The position numbers were made by a program, and so were the translations under genes. A stretch of 64,000 bases of DNA, from the NCBI GenBank assembly GCA_946122785.1, contig CAMGYJ010000010.1:31909608-31973607 (forward strand), given 5' to 3'. The notes below the pieces were generated by a model, which did no database searches, was not told the DNA's origin, and worked only from the letters and a program-made list of their open reading frames with translations. Origin of the DNA: Linum tenue (Eukaryota > Streptophyta > Magnoliopsida > Malpighiales > Linaceae). The number at the start of each line of letters is the position of its first letter. The stretch's first letter is position 1. Shown here one piece after another: positions 1 through 11,730 of this stretch.

Positions 1-377
1 TTGTTGTTGAGGTAGTTTGTAATCCTATAGTTAGTTTTCTTCATTTTCTTTTACTTATATTCAATTTAAAATTTTAATTAATTATAAATTAGTCAACCCT
101 CAACAACAATCAGAATATGCCATGATTTTCTAAAAGCACAAGTTTATAGAATCACAACTTCATAAAATGTTTGAAACACAAGTTCACAAAAACAACAAGT
201 TCATAAAAACAATCAAACAACAAATACTTAAAAACTAGTTCATTCATCATTACCCAAATAGGTCCGTCCAACCACCACTTCATCTTTATCATCCCAAAAA
301 TAATATCCTTCCCATCCTTCCCTTCTTCATCATTGTCAATCTCGAGTTCTTATCATGGATCTCTCTCACTCTTGCAC
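1..377. other. Intergenic, no gene seen
   Basis: AT-rich sequence with no convincing ORF or RNA gene. Its last nine bases (369-377, CTCTTGCAC) are the left target-site duplication of the Mutator-like element that follows. Confidence 0.6.
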
Positions 378-879
378 CGAAAAAGTTAAACTGCTAACAG
401 GGGAACTTGTTAGCATATACTGACATGGTGGAGATGATAGCCACGTCGGCCCACAAGTGATCCAAGGGAGGAGGGTTGAAGGCTTGTAATGGCTCACTTA
501 AGTGAGCTAATCTTGGACTTGGAGATGAGCCGGCCCAGCCGCAAAACTGAAAAGGTGGCTTTGGCCCCACCATAATTTGGGCGGGATTGGGAAAGGAATG
601 AAAAGTGGCGCTGGGTCCACCACTTTTCTATTTCTCAACACCTTTTTTTTTTTTTTTTCTCACTTGTGTGGTTACAATGAATATTTCTTTTGGCTATAGA
701 GGATATTTATTGCTAAATGGTTGGATATTAATTTGTGATATTTATCTATGCTTGTTTGTGTAGATATTTATCTGTTTTTCAGTATGAATATTTATTTTTT
801 CATGAACTGATATTATATGCAATGAATATTAGTTTGTGATGTAATGGATATTGTGTATTCCATCAAAACTAACACACTA

Positions 880-3150
880 TCAAGTCCTAACACGTAAGGC
901 TTGCAACCTTAGTTAGGGCTGCCCGCCGAGGGCCCATGGGCCGAAGGCGGAATATTGTTTCTTACATCAAATTAAACACACTAGGAAATTAAACACACTA
1001 GGAAGTCCTAACACGTAAGGCTTGCAACCTTAGTTAGGGCTGCCCGCCGAGGGCCCATGGGCCGAAGGCCCATTAAATAATAATAGTTTTATGGTTTAGA
1101 GTTTGTGTTACGGTTTTATGTTAAGGGTTTAGGGTATAGCTTAGGTTTGAGTTGATATTAGTTCATGTTTTCGAAATTTTCTTGGACTTTTGGATATTCT
1201 AATAGGGTTAAGGATTTAGTTTTTAGCGATTAGGGTTTCGGGTTTAGAAGGCAATATTGTGAAAATGGTTTTGAACACAATGTAGGGTAGTCGATTTTTG
1301 TCTGTGGTGATAAAATATTATTATGTGATCGGAGGATATTAGTTGGCGATGTGTGGATATTTTGGCTGTGTAGCAGGATATTAGTTTGTAACCGATGGAT
1401 ATTAGTTAGGGTTGGTGAGGATATTTATTATGGGCAAAACGAATATTAGTCTGGGTGTTGCAGATATTTTTTATGGTAGGAATGAATATTAGTCTGGGTG
1501 ATGTGGAAATTTTTTTATGTAGTACGGATATTGGGGCACTTCTGGTAACTATTCAGATGTGATCCTTTGTTTATTTTAGCATCTAGCATCACACACTTAG
1601 CCAACCATATTACACCAATTTACGGTTTAGCGGTTAGGATTTAGGGTTAAGGATTTAGTGTTTAGCGATTAGGGTTTAGAGTTTATGTGTAGTTGGTATT
1701 AGTCTGCGATGGTCAGATATTAATCTGTGTGAGGTGGGTATTAGTATGTGATGGACAGATATTAATATGTGTATGGTGGGTATTAGTTTGCTAAGGTGAG
1801 ATAATAGTCTGGGTAGTTTGGATATTTGTTCTGTGTGGATGTTTATCTACTGATTTGTATATGATTACATCAATTTAGGGTTTAGTGTTAGGGTTTTGAC
1901 TTTAGGGTTTAGAATTAGGGTTTGGAGTTTATGATTTAGGATTTGACTTTGGGGTTGAGGTTTAGAGTTAAGGGTTCAGGGTTCAAGCTTTGTGTTTAGT
2001 GTCTACGATTAGGGTTTCAGGTATAGGGTTTGAGTTTTGGTTTCGGGTTTAGAAGACAATATTGTGGAAATGATTTTGAACACAATGTAGGGTGATCAAT
2101 TTTAGTGTGTGGTGATAAGATATTATTATGTGATTGGTGGATATTAGTTCATGATGTGTTGATATTTTTTCTGTGTAGCCGGATATTAGGCTAAGACATC
2201 CATATATTAATCTGTGTGTGGTGGGTATTAGTCTGTATGGTGAAGATATTGATTACGGGCTGACTCGATATTGGTATTAGGCGGTGGGATATTAGGGCTG
2301 CCCGCCGAGGGCCCATAGGCCGAAGGCCTATGAAACAATAATAGTAGGAGAGTGAAGGTTTAGGGTTTATGATTTAGTGATTAGTCTTGTAGTCGGATAT
2401 TAAACTGTGTGGTGTTTGTATTTGTTTTTGCAAAGAATGTGTATTAGTTTAGGTGGTTCTGATATTAGCTTTGGTTTGAATTGATATTAGTTCATGTTTT
2501 CAACTATTTGTCTGGGATGTTTGGATATGAATCTATATGTAGTGGGTATTAGTTTTCGGTGGTAAGATATTTATCTGTGTGTGGTAGGTATTAGTCTGAT
2601 ACGGTCCGATAATAGTCTGGGTGGTTTGGATCTTTGTTGTATATGCTTATATCAATTTAGGGTTTGGTGTAAGGGTTTAGGATTTAGAATTAGGGTTTAC
2701 AGTTTAGAGTTTGGAGTTTAGGGGTTAGGATTCGCATTTGGGGTTTAGGGGGTTGGGGTTTAGGGTTTGGGGTTGAGGTTTAGAGTTTAGGGTTCAAGCT
2801 TTGTGTTAGTGTTTAGGGTTAGGGTTTCAGGTACAGGGTTCGAGTTTTGGTTTCAGGTTTAGAAGACGATAATGTGGAAATGGTTTTGAACACAATGTAT
2901 GGTGGTTCGATTTTTGTCTGTGGTGATAAGATATTATTATGTGATTGGAGGATATTAGTATGAGATGTGTGGATATGTTGGCTGTGTAGTCGGATATTAG
3001 TCTAAGACAGTTAGAAATTAGTCTTTGAGCGATGGATATTAGTTTGTGTAGGTGAGGATATTTATTATGTGAGGAACGGATATTGGTATGGGTGGTGTGA
3101 ATATCATTTTTATTGTGTACGGATATTGGTCTGCTATGGTTTTCTAGTAC
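880..3150. repeat. ~805-bp tandem repeats with TTTAGGG-like and GATATTAG motifs
   Basis: The landmark TTTTGAACACAATGTA recurs near 1270, 2075 and 2885 in the same long context, so the period is 805-810 bp over about three copies. Within each unit two short motifs dominate: degenerate GGATATTAGTCTG-like words about every 30 bp, and runs resembling the plant telomere repeat (TTTAGGG, TTAGGGTTTA). A separate 28-bp GC-rich word centred on the palindrome GCCCATGGGC occurs near 921, 1042 and, with one change, 2300. There is no coding potential. Confidence 0.75.
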
Positions 3151-3904
3151 GCAAAACTAGTGAGAACACTCGATACAATTAGTAGTCAAAGTCATTCCGA
3201 CATGGCGATTATAACTTTCCAAACAAAAAATAGTACTTAAGAAAATTCTTTGTTCAAGTGTGGGATTGCTGTTCCAAAATGTCGATTTTGGATCTTTTCC
3301 CGCCTCGATGATATCTTGACCTCACAGGGATTAAATGTGTTTAATTGATTACTAAATGTGGGTAATTGATTAAATGTGTTTAATTGATGACTAAAGGGAA
3401 AAACAAACCGATGAATCGTGAAGAGGCAAAGAGATTGAGGATATTAGTCTGGGCTTTCAGGATATACTTTGGCAAACAAAAAGTATTAGTCTGAGCTTTA
3501 AGGATATTATTCTACATAAAGACGAATATTTTTCTCGGAGGCTACGGTATATTTTTGAATAAGAATTTATGTTGGTAATTATATCCAACATTTGACAAAA
3601 TATTATCCATCTTGCTACAAACCAACATCCTTCCCTAAATATTATCTAACCCTAAGTTCAGTTTTACAAACCAATATCACACTACACAAATCTAAAATAA
3701 ACTTTTCTTCCTTTTCCCTCATCGTCTTGGTCATCACTTTCTTCATCCTCAATTTCTTGGTCCTCATTTTGTTGTTGTTGTTTGGCACATTTAGGCCTAA
3801 AGGTTTCGCCTTCTGATGTGGTCCTCATTGCAGTTGATTTAGTTCTTGTCATTGCAGCTGGACTTCACATAACGAATACCCCAACCATCAGAAGTAATAT
3901 CAAA

Positions 3905-4560
3905 CAAGTCATATCTAAATATATCAAGCAACTATCCAGGCAATTCACAAATGATATCGTGGTCGACCAAAACCAATGTCAATGTAGGAATATCCAGATA
4001 TATCAAACAACTATCCAGGCAATTAAAAACTGATATCCTGCCCGAACAGAACTAATATCGGAACGCACACAAAACATATCCAAAAAACAAAGCAACCCAG
4101 ATCCAATCAAATCCACAAAATCCACAAACAAAGCAACCCAGACCCAGATCCAGTCACATCGACAAACCCAGAAAACATATCCACATAATCCAAATATATC
4201 AAACAACTATCTAGGCAAATCACAAATGATATCATGGTCGACCAAAACCAATATCAATGTAGGAATATCCAGATATATCAAACAACTATCCAGGCAATTT
4301 AAAACTGATATCCTGCCCGAACATAACTAATATCGGAACGCACACAATACATATCCACAAAACCCAGAAAACAAAGCAACCCAGATCTAATCAAATCCAC
4401 AAAATCCACAAACAAAGCAACCCAGACCTAGATCCAGTCACATCCACAAACCCAGAAAACATATCCACATAATCCAGAAAACACATCCACAAACCCAGAA
4501 CGCACACAAAACATATCCACAAAACCCAGAAAACAAAGCAACCCAGATCTAGTCAAATCC
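3905..4560. repeat. 275-bp tandem duplication plus CCACAAACCCAGAAAA-type repeats
   Basis: The segment starting ACTATCCAGGCAATTCACAA at 3931 is repeated from 4206 with a few substitutions, including the stretch with TGGTCGACCAAAACCAAT. Short words such as CAAAGCAACCCAGA and CATATCCACA then continue to about 4560. The sequence lies inside the Mutator-like element and is non-coding. Confidence 0.7.
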
Positions 4561-5669
4561 ACAAAAAAAAAATGCAGGAAAAGAAAAACTCAGATCTAGT
4601 CGAAGCTATGCAACCTTAACTCAATCTACTCAAACGAACATGAGTATCCATGAACAAATGGGAAAAAAACTCTGCTACCTCAGTCAACGAAGTAGTTCTT
4701 TCGTCAACGACCGCCGTCAACCAACCCTTCGTCGCGCGCCGCTTCGTCTGCACTGTCAAAATAAGCCCGCTTCGTCTGCACCTTAGCCGCCGTCAACCAA
4801 CCCTTTCGTTGCCGCCGCTTCGTCTGCACCGTCGCCGCCGTCAAACCAACCTGGCCGCCGTCGTCGTTATCGGGAGAGGAAAGGGAGAGGGAGAGGAAAG
4901 AGAGAGGGAGTGAAAACAATTGATTTTTGGAGAGAGAGGGGAAAAACGTGTCTGGTGGAGAAAGATTAGAGAGGGGAGGGTTTTGAGTAAAAAAAAGTGG
5001 TGTTTTTTGAATTTGGGGGCCTGGTGGGCCCCATTTTTTTTCTGTAGGCTTGGGCCAGCCGATGGACTCGGCTCTCCTCCCTCACATGCTGGCGCCAATC
5101 TACCTCCACCGCTGGATCGTGACTTGGAGACGTGGCTGCCCATCTAACCCTATCAGTATCTCCTAACAAAATGACCTGTTAGGAGCATAACTAGATTGCT
5201 CTTGCACTCAACCTACTCACTAGTTACCATTGTATATAAGTATATGCAGTGGCGGAGCCAATTCAGAGAAGGGTGGGTCCCGGAACCACCTTGGATTCCC
5301 AAAAATTTAAATGTACGTGTTTGCTGAAGCCAATGATCAAACCATGGTTGTCTTGCCTATTACATATAGACCATCCACGGCCATGCAAGAGTCTTTGTTA
5401 TTTACACAATTTTGGTTTTAGTTAGCTATGAAAATTGAGTTACATAATAAAGGATCCACAATTAATTATTTATTCTTGAGTTTCCAATCCCTAATTGAAA
5501 TCATAAATATATATATCGCCTGTTGAATTTGCCTCTTCAACCAAACGGTAGTGGAAACTCTTACCCACCACCCGTTCGTCCATTTCTTTGTTGTCGAATT
5601 TGTCGTGCCAATCTAGGGTTATGGTTGTGTAAAAAAAACATCGAGTGTTTTCATTGGTATAGCGACTTT

Positions 5670-5885
5670 TGAAATTGGTATTGTTGCTACATGTTGCCAC
5701 TACAAGTGTTGAAAGAGCATTTTTGCAATGAACTTCTTGAAAAAACACTTCGGAATCAGATGAGTGATGAAATTAGGAATGATTTTTTGGTTGGTTACAT
5801 TGAGAGGGACATCATTGATAGTTAGGATGATGAATGTATTTTCATACTTTGCAGAATACGAAACACATCGTGCGTAAGAGATTAA
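5670..5885 (+). pseudogene. hAT transposase C-terminal (dimerisation) fragment, broken
   Basis: Translation of the + strand gives ATTSVERAF and, after a frameshift, MSDEIRNDFLVGYIER. These match the hAT C-terminal dimerisation region and closely resemble the fragment on the minus strand at 16130-16396. A frameshift near 5730 and an in-frame TAG near 5823 break it. The longer minus-strand reading frame over this segment is a shadow. Only the terminal domain remains, so it cannot be a working transposase. Confidence 0.7.
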
Positions 5886-5927
5886 TATAAGTTACGAATG
5901 ATTTCTTTTTAGTGTTGGACCCACCCT

Positions 5928-6517
5928 CAGTGGCGGATTCAGGAAATTTTTATAGGGGTGTCCTCTTCCAAAAATTAAATTTAATTAAAAATTAAATAAT
6001 TCATAAATCAAAAAAGTATCTAATTAGTGCAAATATACCATATTAGATAATAATTTCCGAACTGATCGCATATTCAATTCCTAACATTGTTCCTAATGTA
6101 ACTCAAACTTGAAAGACTCTTTCAACTCTTGCACTATACCTATAAAATCAATTCAAATTAAGGATAGCTCGAATGAGTTTAATTGTTAGGTTTTGAAAAT
6201 AATTGGGAATAAAGAATAGTGTTATTACTATAACATAGTGTTTAAAATAAAACAATAAATGAGTTGCAACCTAGAGAATATGTTTAATAATAGTAGTGTC
6301 CTAGGTTTGAATAACACATAGTACTACTTATATATTTTTAATCATACGCAAACTACTACCGATGATAGGATAATTGTTTTGCAAAATTTAAGGGTTTCTC
6401 GGATTACCAATTATATTTTTTTTATCCATACAAAACTACTATCGGGGTTGGATAATCGTTTCTCCAAATTTTAGGGGTGTCCCGGGACACCCCTAAACAC
6501 CCATGTATCCGCCACTG
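5928..6517. mobile_element. Nested hAT MITE
   Basis: Ends are CAGTGGCGGATTCAGGA and the matching inverted end finishing ATCCGCCACTG. The 8-bp duplication CCCACCCT (5920-5927 and 6518-6525) is perfect. It interrupts the hAT remnant at 5247-6550 and is therefore younger. It is AT-rich and non-coding. Confidence 0.85.
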
Positions 6518-6558
6518 CCCACCCTAGTCAAATTTCTGGCTACGCCACTGAGTATATG

Positions 6559-8272
6559 TAACAATAATCGATGGTGCACAAACTTCTACCTCATCCGCAT
6601 CATTGAACATGTACGTAGCATGATCATCTCCTTCCTCAAATAAGAAGCCTTGTGCTTCAATTGCATTGGTACTTATGAGAATATAAAAGAAGAAGCCATT
6701 GGAATTTCTAAGTTGTGGATCGAGCTATGATTGTTCAAGTTTGACATAGAATTAGATTCCAATTTCCAAATTGAGGAAGGAAAATGGAGCGAAAGACACG
6801 TCGAATAGATGACTTGTCGGGAGATTTTTTGGACCATTTTTATGCTTAGTTAATTTTTTTAATCCTCGGTAGCCCACTTAAGCATGCCTAAATTTGATTA
6901 ATTATGTCAAACCGCTTAATCGTGTCTAGCTCTGTTTACGTACCTTCTAAGTACTATGAATGCTTAATTCTTTTTTTAGGGCGTAGATCGGGCATTTAGT
7001 CGTTGCCTAGCACGTAAGCGTACACGAAATTACATATTTTTTAAATCTAGTTTTTTTCTTCATGGTTGTGATAATGGGGAATCCAATATTTTTGCTCAAG
7101 TGAGCATCTAACAAGTTTGATGTGATTATGGTAATTTAAGCTTGCTTATGGATAATTTTATTCGCTCATAGGAATATTGGAATTTTGGGTGTAATGGTAT
7201 CAATGAGCCGTCCCCAAGTACTTCTTCCATTGTTGTAGAATCTAAGGTTGTTGATGTATTGAAGCTAAAGGTTTGAAAGCCAAAATTTATTTGTCTACCT
7301 TCTGAAGACTTCAACTCTCTGCACTACGACAACTCTTTCGACGGCTCATTAATTTTGTCTGAGTATCTGTGATGCTACTACTTCTACATCCAATACCAAA
7401 CAATAAAAATACTTACGGGAGCAAAAACATATGACTGGAGAATATGGATTACATTTGTATTAATTTGTTGTAATTTAAATTATATTTGTGTTGATTCACA
7501 AAAATTATCTCGAGAAGTCGTCATTTTAAGTGTTATATGTTTAAGTATTATTTAATATTTTTTATTAATTAATTCAGTGTCTTAATTTGTATTTGGTACT
7601 TAAAATCCTACAATTTTATGATTTGATTTTTACCAATCCAATTTTACTTTAATTTCGATTTAACACAAAAATCCTCATTGGACAACATTGATGGAGAGGA
7701 AATGGCGAGTTTTAATTTGGAGACCCGCCATTATTTGCTAAAACACTCTCAAGTTATCTAGCTCTTCCATCATACACCTGATTTCATCACCGTTTGGTTT
7801 CAGATAGACCTCGCCATCTGGTCGGGTTAAGTAATTTTGGGTTGGGGCCTCCGATTACGGGTCGGGTCATGTTGGGTTGGCTGATTTCGGGTCAAATATT
7901 GACCCCACCCATTCGGTTTCGGCTCGAGTTACAGGTCGTTTCGTTTTGTGAGCGCTCTCAGAAACAATATCAAACATGCTTCATATTTTCTTAAAGAACA
8001 CAAATTTTCACATATGCATGACAATAGTTTACCTAACACATATCAATTAACATATTCACAAATCCTCCCATGTTAATGAAATGATATACAAATTGCGCAA
8101 ATCGTCAAAAAACAATCACAAGAGTAATGCTACTAGAAGAAACATATGATATTTGATTATTCTTAAACTCCGAACATGTCATTCAAATCCTTAGTTGATT
8201 TTTTTAAACATCTCAACAATTTATGACTGAATTTATCATATTGGGAGTGATATATAAAATAGAACGGGTCAA
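6559..8272. other. Intergenic, no gene supported
   Basis: AT-rich sequence. A short minus-strand stretch near 6580-6700 reads as an acidic peptide (EEGDDHATYMFNDADE) without recognisable family and without a start or splice context; it could be a gene relic. From about 7795 GGGTCGGGTT-type words appear, of the kind found in the subterminal regions of hAT MITEs in this window, but I could not set element ends. Confidence 0.4.
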
Positions 8273-8535
8273 CGGGTCGACCCGCTAACCCACCCAACCC
8301 GACCCAAAAAAGCACGGGTTATCGGGTTCAGGTCATTCGGGTTTTGGGTTATAAAAAATTCTACTTTTCGAGCGTGCTCAGGTCGGGTCAACGGATCGGA
8401 TTGTAAGGTCGAGCCGCTAACCCACCCAACCCGACCCAAAAAATCACGAGTTATCGAGTTCAGATCATTCGGATTTTGGGTTATAAAAAATTCTACTTTT
8501 AGAGCGTGCTCAGGTCGGGTCAAAGAATCGAGTTG
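8273..8535. repeat. 132-bp direct repeat, two copies (MITE subterminal type)
   Basis: CGCTAACCCACCCAACCCGA occurs at 8283 and again at 8415 within otherwise similar 132-bp units rich in ACCCG and GGGTTATAAAAAATTC. The right edge has GCCAGCTCTAA, reminiscent of the TAGGGCTGGC termini of hAT MITEs elsewhere in the window. Both units read as an ORF on the minus strand only because they are repeats. Confidence 0.65.
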
Positions 8536-8803
8536 TAATTTGCCAGCTCTAATTTCACACGCTCGTGTAATTTTTCCTGTACATTCTCATAACGCAAAAC
8601 TCACAATGATAGAGTCCAAATGATATCAATTGGAACAAAAATGGTCCAAAATAGGGCGCCACAGGCGTAAAACTACATAGAGTGAAGTTAAATGCCAAAA
8701 TAACCAATGCTGCATAATAAGTTGGGAAAATATAACTAAATATGAGAGACAACACTACAAATTGAATTTTCATCACTTGTATTGTCAAGTCATACTATCG
8801 CTA

Positions 8804-9767
8804 TGTTATGGGACAATTCAAGTATCACATCGGAAATACAAGTGAAGAAACCTTAGTATATTAGTGTCCACCTAACCCAATTAGTACGATGCATTTTGGG
8901 GAGGACACCCAAGAGTAAAATCGTGTGGGCTTGGTCCAAAGAGGACAATATCGTACTAATGCAGCAGCCCGGTTTTGACAAGTGGTATCAGAGTCTGGTT
9001 CCGGGTGGTGGACGTCAGTTTGGTGGGACCCTCATTCGGTGACCTCGAGATTTGAGATCTGCGTTTGTCTGGCGGGTCAAAGGTGATTCGCGTCTGTTTG
9101 GTGGATCCAGGAGACTTGTCAAATCGGGGTGCTCAATTAGTACGATATTGTCCGCTTTGAGCCAAGCCCGCACTGATTTACTTTTGGGTGTCTTCCCCAA
9201 AAGATCTCGTACTAATGAGCTTGGTGGACACTAATATACAAGGGTTCCTTCCTTTGTATTACCAATGTGGTACATGGATTGTCCCATAACAATCCTCCCC
9301 TCAAGCCAAGGATCACGAACTTTGTGTCATCGCCTCAACGATTATCTTGATCCGCAGACACCTTGTATCGATGGGCTTCTCGGTACAATGATTTTCCCAA
9401 AGTAAGAACTCTCTTTGATCTGCTTCCCAAATGCGGAACTCTCTTTGATCCGCCAAGCCCAAACGTGGATCTCTCCTGGATCCACCAAACCAGAAGCAGA
9501 TCTCAAATCCCGAGGTCACTGAACGAGGGTCCACCGAGCTGACGTCCACCATCCCGAACCAAACTAGACTCTTATACCACTTGTCATAATCGGGCTTGGC
9601 CCAAATCGAACGATATTACGATATTGTCCGCTTTGGGCCAAGCCCGCACGGATTTACTTTTGGGTGTCTTTCCCAAAAAGCCTCGTACTAATAAACTTGG
9701 TGGACACTAATATACAAGGGTTCCTTCCCTTGTATTACCGATGTGGTACATGGATTTTCTCATAACA
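8804..9767. mobile_element. TRIM retrotransposon composite with LTRs in inverted orientation
   Basis: Three ~175-186-bp LTR copies are visible. LTR A (8804-8980, + orientation) starts TGTTATGGGACA, ends TTTTGACA and is followed by the initiator-tRNA primer site TGGTATCAGAGT. LTR B (9117-9291) and LTR C (9582-9767) are on the minus strand. B to C forms a complete minus-strand TRIM with its primer site at about 9567-9579 and a purine-rich tract next to B. LTR A plus about 136 bp of internal sequence is a truncated + strand copy. The outermost bases are flanked by CGCTA on both sides (8799-8803, 9768-9772). There is no coding capacity. Confidence 0.82.
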
Positions 9768-10060
9768 CGCTATGCTGAAAGTTGTGGGTAAAGGTTGGAT
9801 CAATGTTAAGAAGTTGTTACTAGTTCAAAATGTGTTCTATCTTCTATGTGCAAGGCATGCAAACTAAATTGTTGAAACATATACAAGATGAAGAGAAGGT
9901 CATGACCTTCCTTATCAAGGGTAGGGTTTGCAAGGTCTTTAATGACGAAAGGGGTCTTTTGTGACGGAAAAAATATGAAATCAAAAGGATCTTTGTGTTT
10001 AGATTTTGAATGACTATGACGTGGATATGAATGCAATGTTGATCCAGAAGCACCAGAGAT

Positions 10061-11072
10061 TAGGGATGACAATTACCCACCCATGGGTAATTTTACCCAA
10101 ATCCAAGTAGATCCATTGATTATGGGTTAGGGTATGGATGAAGTATATAGGGATTTGGGGATTGTAAATGGGTTTGGTAGGATTTGGATTTTGCTTCCAT
10201 AATCTACATGGGCATGGGTTGGATATGGATACCCATTTGGTTGAGAGTGTTTAACTCCACATAGAAAAAGTGGACCTATTTGTAAAATTTAAAACATCTA
10301 TGCATCAAAATGTAACACTCAAAAAATTGAGGTACTAAAATATAATTTTCCATCGATATTTTGAGGACATATAAGCAAAAAAATTAATTTTAGGTACTAA
10401 ATCTAAAGATTTAACAAGTTTAGATATTAAACTGTAATTCTCATATGGATATGGCTAAAACCCAAATCCATGAATCAAAAACTCAACCCAACCCAACCCA
10501 AATAAATGGGTATGGGTACAAATCCATCAAACTCTACTAGGGATGGCAATTTCGACCTGACCCGATTTACTCGACCTGTTTGACCTGTTTTGGGGCGGGG
10601 CTGGAATGGGTACCTCTCATCGACCTGCCCTGACCCGCCCCATTCTCGACCCGTTCTTGCCTAAATTACATGTAATCTTAGTCAAATTACTTAGGATTTT
10701 CCTCTTATTACATCATATTTTAGGTATAATAAAGTTGTAAATAAGTGAAAAACTCAATTTCTCCAATAATTTAACTACATTTTATTAAATTATGATTTCC
10801 TTCTTGGTCTTCTAATTAAAATAACGAATAATTCTAATTTTTTTCGCATAAATTATATACCCAATGGGTCGACCTGCCCCGATCCGTGCCCCATGATAAA
10901 TTACCTGACCCAGACCCGACCTACCACGGGGTGGGTATGGGTATCGAGATACCCGCCCCGAACCTGCCCATTGCCATTCCTAAACTCTATCCATCTACCA
11001 TCTATTTGGATTTAATACCCAACACTATTGGACTGGATAACAAATAGCCATGAGGTAAAATTGCAATCCCTA
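10061..11072. mobile_element. hAT-type MITE, outer copy
   Basis: The ends TAGGGATGACAATT and (reverse strand) TAGGGATTGCAATT are an inverted pair of the TAGGG-TGGCAA type common in this window. Internal words such as CCCATGGGTAA and GGGTATGG are inverted between the halves. The TSD is not clean. A second MITE is inserted at 10538-10982. Confidence 0.55.
10538..10982. mobile_element. hAT-type MITE, inner copy
   Basis: Termini are TAGGGATGGCAATTTCGACC and, on the other strand, TAGGAATGGCAATGGGC. Flanks are AACTCTAC (10530-10537) and AACTCTAT (10983-10990), a 7 of 8 match. The subterminal regions are dense in GACCTG and GACCCG words. Non-coding. Confidence 0.72.
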
Positions 11073-11730
11073 CCGTAAAGTCGGGTTGGATCCGGTTCTT
11101 AAGCCTCATTGTTTAAGGAGGTTCTTAAACCATTTTTATTGGCTGATACTAGATTAGGTAGTTAATGAAGGGTTAGTAGTTAATAGTTAGTTGGAATAAA
11201 TAAGATATTATGAAAATATAATTAATATTACTCATTAATGATTCTCTTTTTCTCTCCCCCTTGACCTTCTCCATAACCCTCTCTATCCACTACAATTAAA
11301 AGAAAATACGAAATTAATTTAATTAAATATTATTATTTAATATTTAATAAATTCGAACTTAATATTTTTATTTTTTAAAATGAAAATGAAAAATAAAAAA
11401 TGTATGCTCTCTCTCACTTCGTGGCAACTTGCAATGCAGTATTAGCATTTTGCAATGACATTATCAACATTTATGAAATGAATCGTTATTATTATACATC
11501 ATCATTATTAACGACTTCAATATACTTATCAATTCCTTACAATTACATTATTAACAATTTTGGATCAATTGTTACCGTTTTATAGTTTCTTCATCAACGC
11601 CTATGAATGAATCATTAAAGTTATGTAACATGGTCATTAACAGTTTGAATAACAATATCATTGATTTACAGCATCTTTAGTACTAATGATTCACATTTTC
11701 ACATCATGTTTATAACTATCTAGTTATAGG

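Larger units (their letters stand above)
378..5198. mobile_element. Mutator-like (MULE) non-autonomous element, 4.8 kb
   Basis: The two ends are diverged inverted repeats. The left end has the core CTAACAGG near 391 followed by GCCACGTC; the right end carries the same motifs in the same order on the other strand. A perfect 9-bp duplication CTCTTGCAC lies at 369-377 and 5199-5207, the length expected of Mutator-like transposons. No transposase is visible. The interior holds ~805-bp tandem repeats, a 275-bp tandem duplication, and a GC-rich stretch at about 4680-4870 of short repeats containing CGCCGTCAACCAACC. ORFs there are low-complexity and I do not regard them as genes. Confidence 0.72.
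5247..6550. mobile_element. hAT-family transposon remnant
   Basis: It begins CAGTGGCGGAGCC and ends GGCTACGCCACTG, a typical hAT terminal inverted repeat. It is flanked by the perfect 8-bp duplication AGTATATG (5239-5246 and 6551-6558). Inside is a decayed piece of hAT transposase on the + strand, and a second hAT MITE has inserted at 5928-6517. The same family occurs again at 16054-16694. Confidence 0.85.

Noticed and set aside
4650..5169. Small overlapping ORFs near the right end of the first Mutator-like element
   Set aside because: They consist of short GC-rich repeats and the element's own terminal repeat; no motif or splice context.
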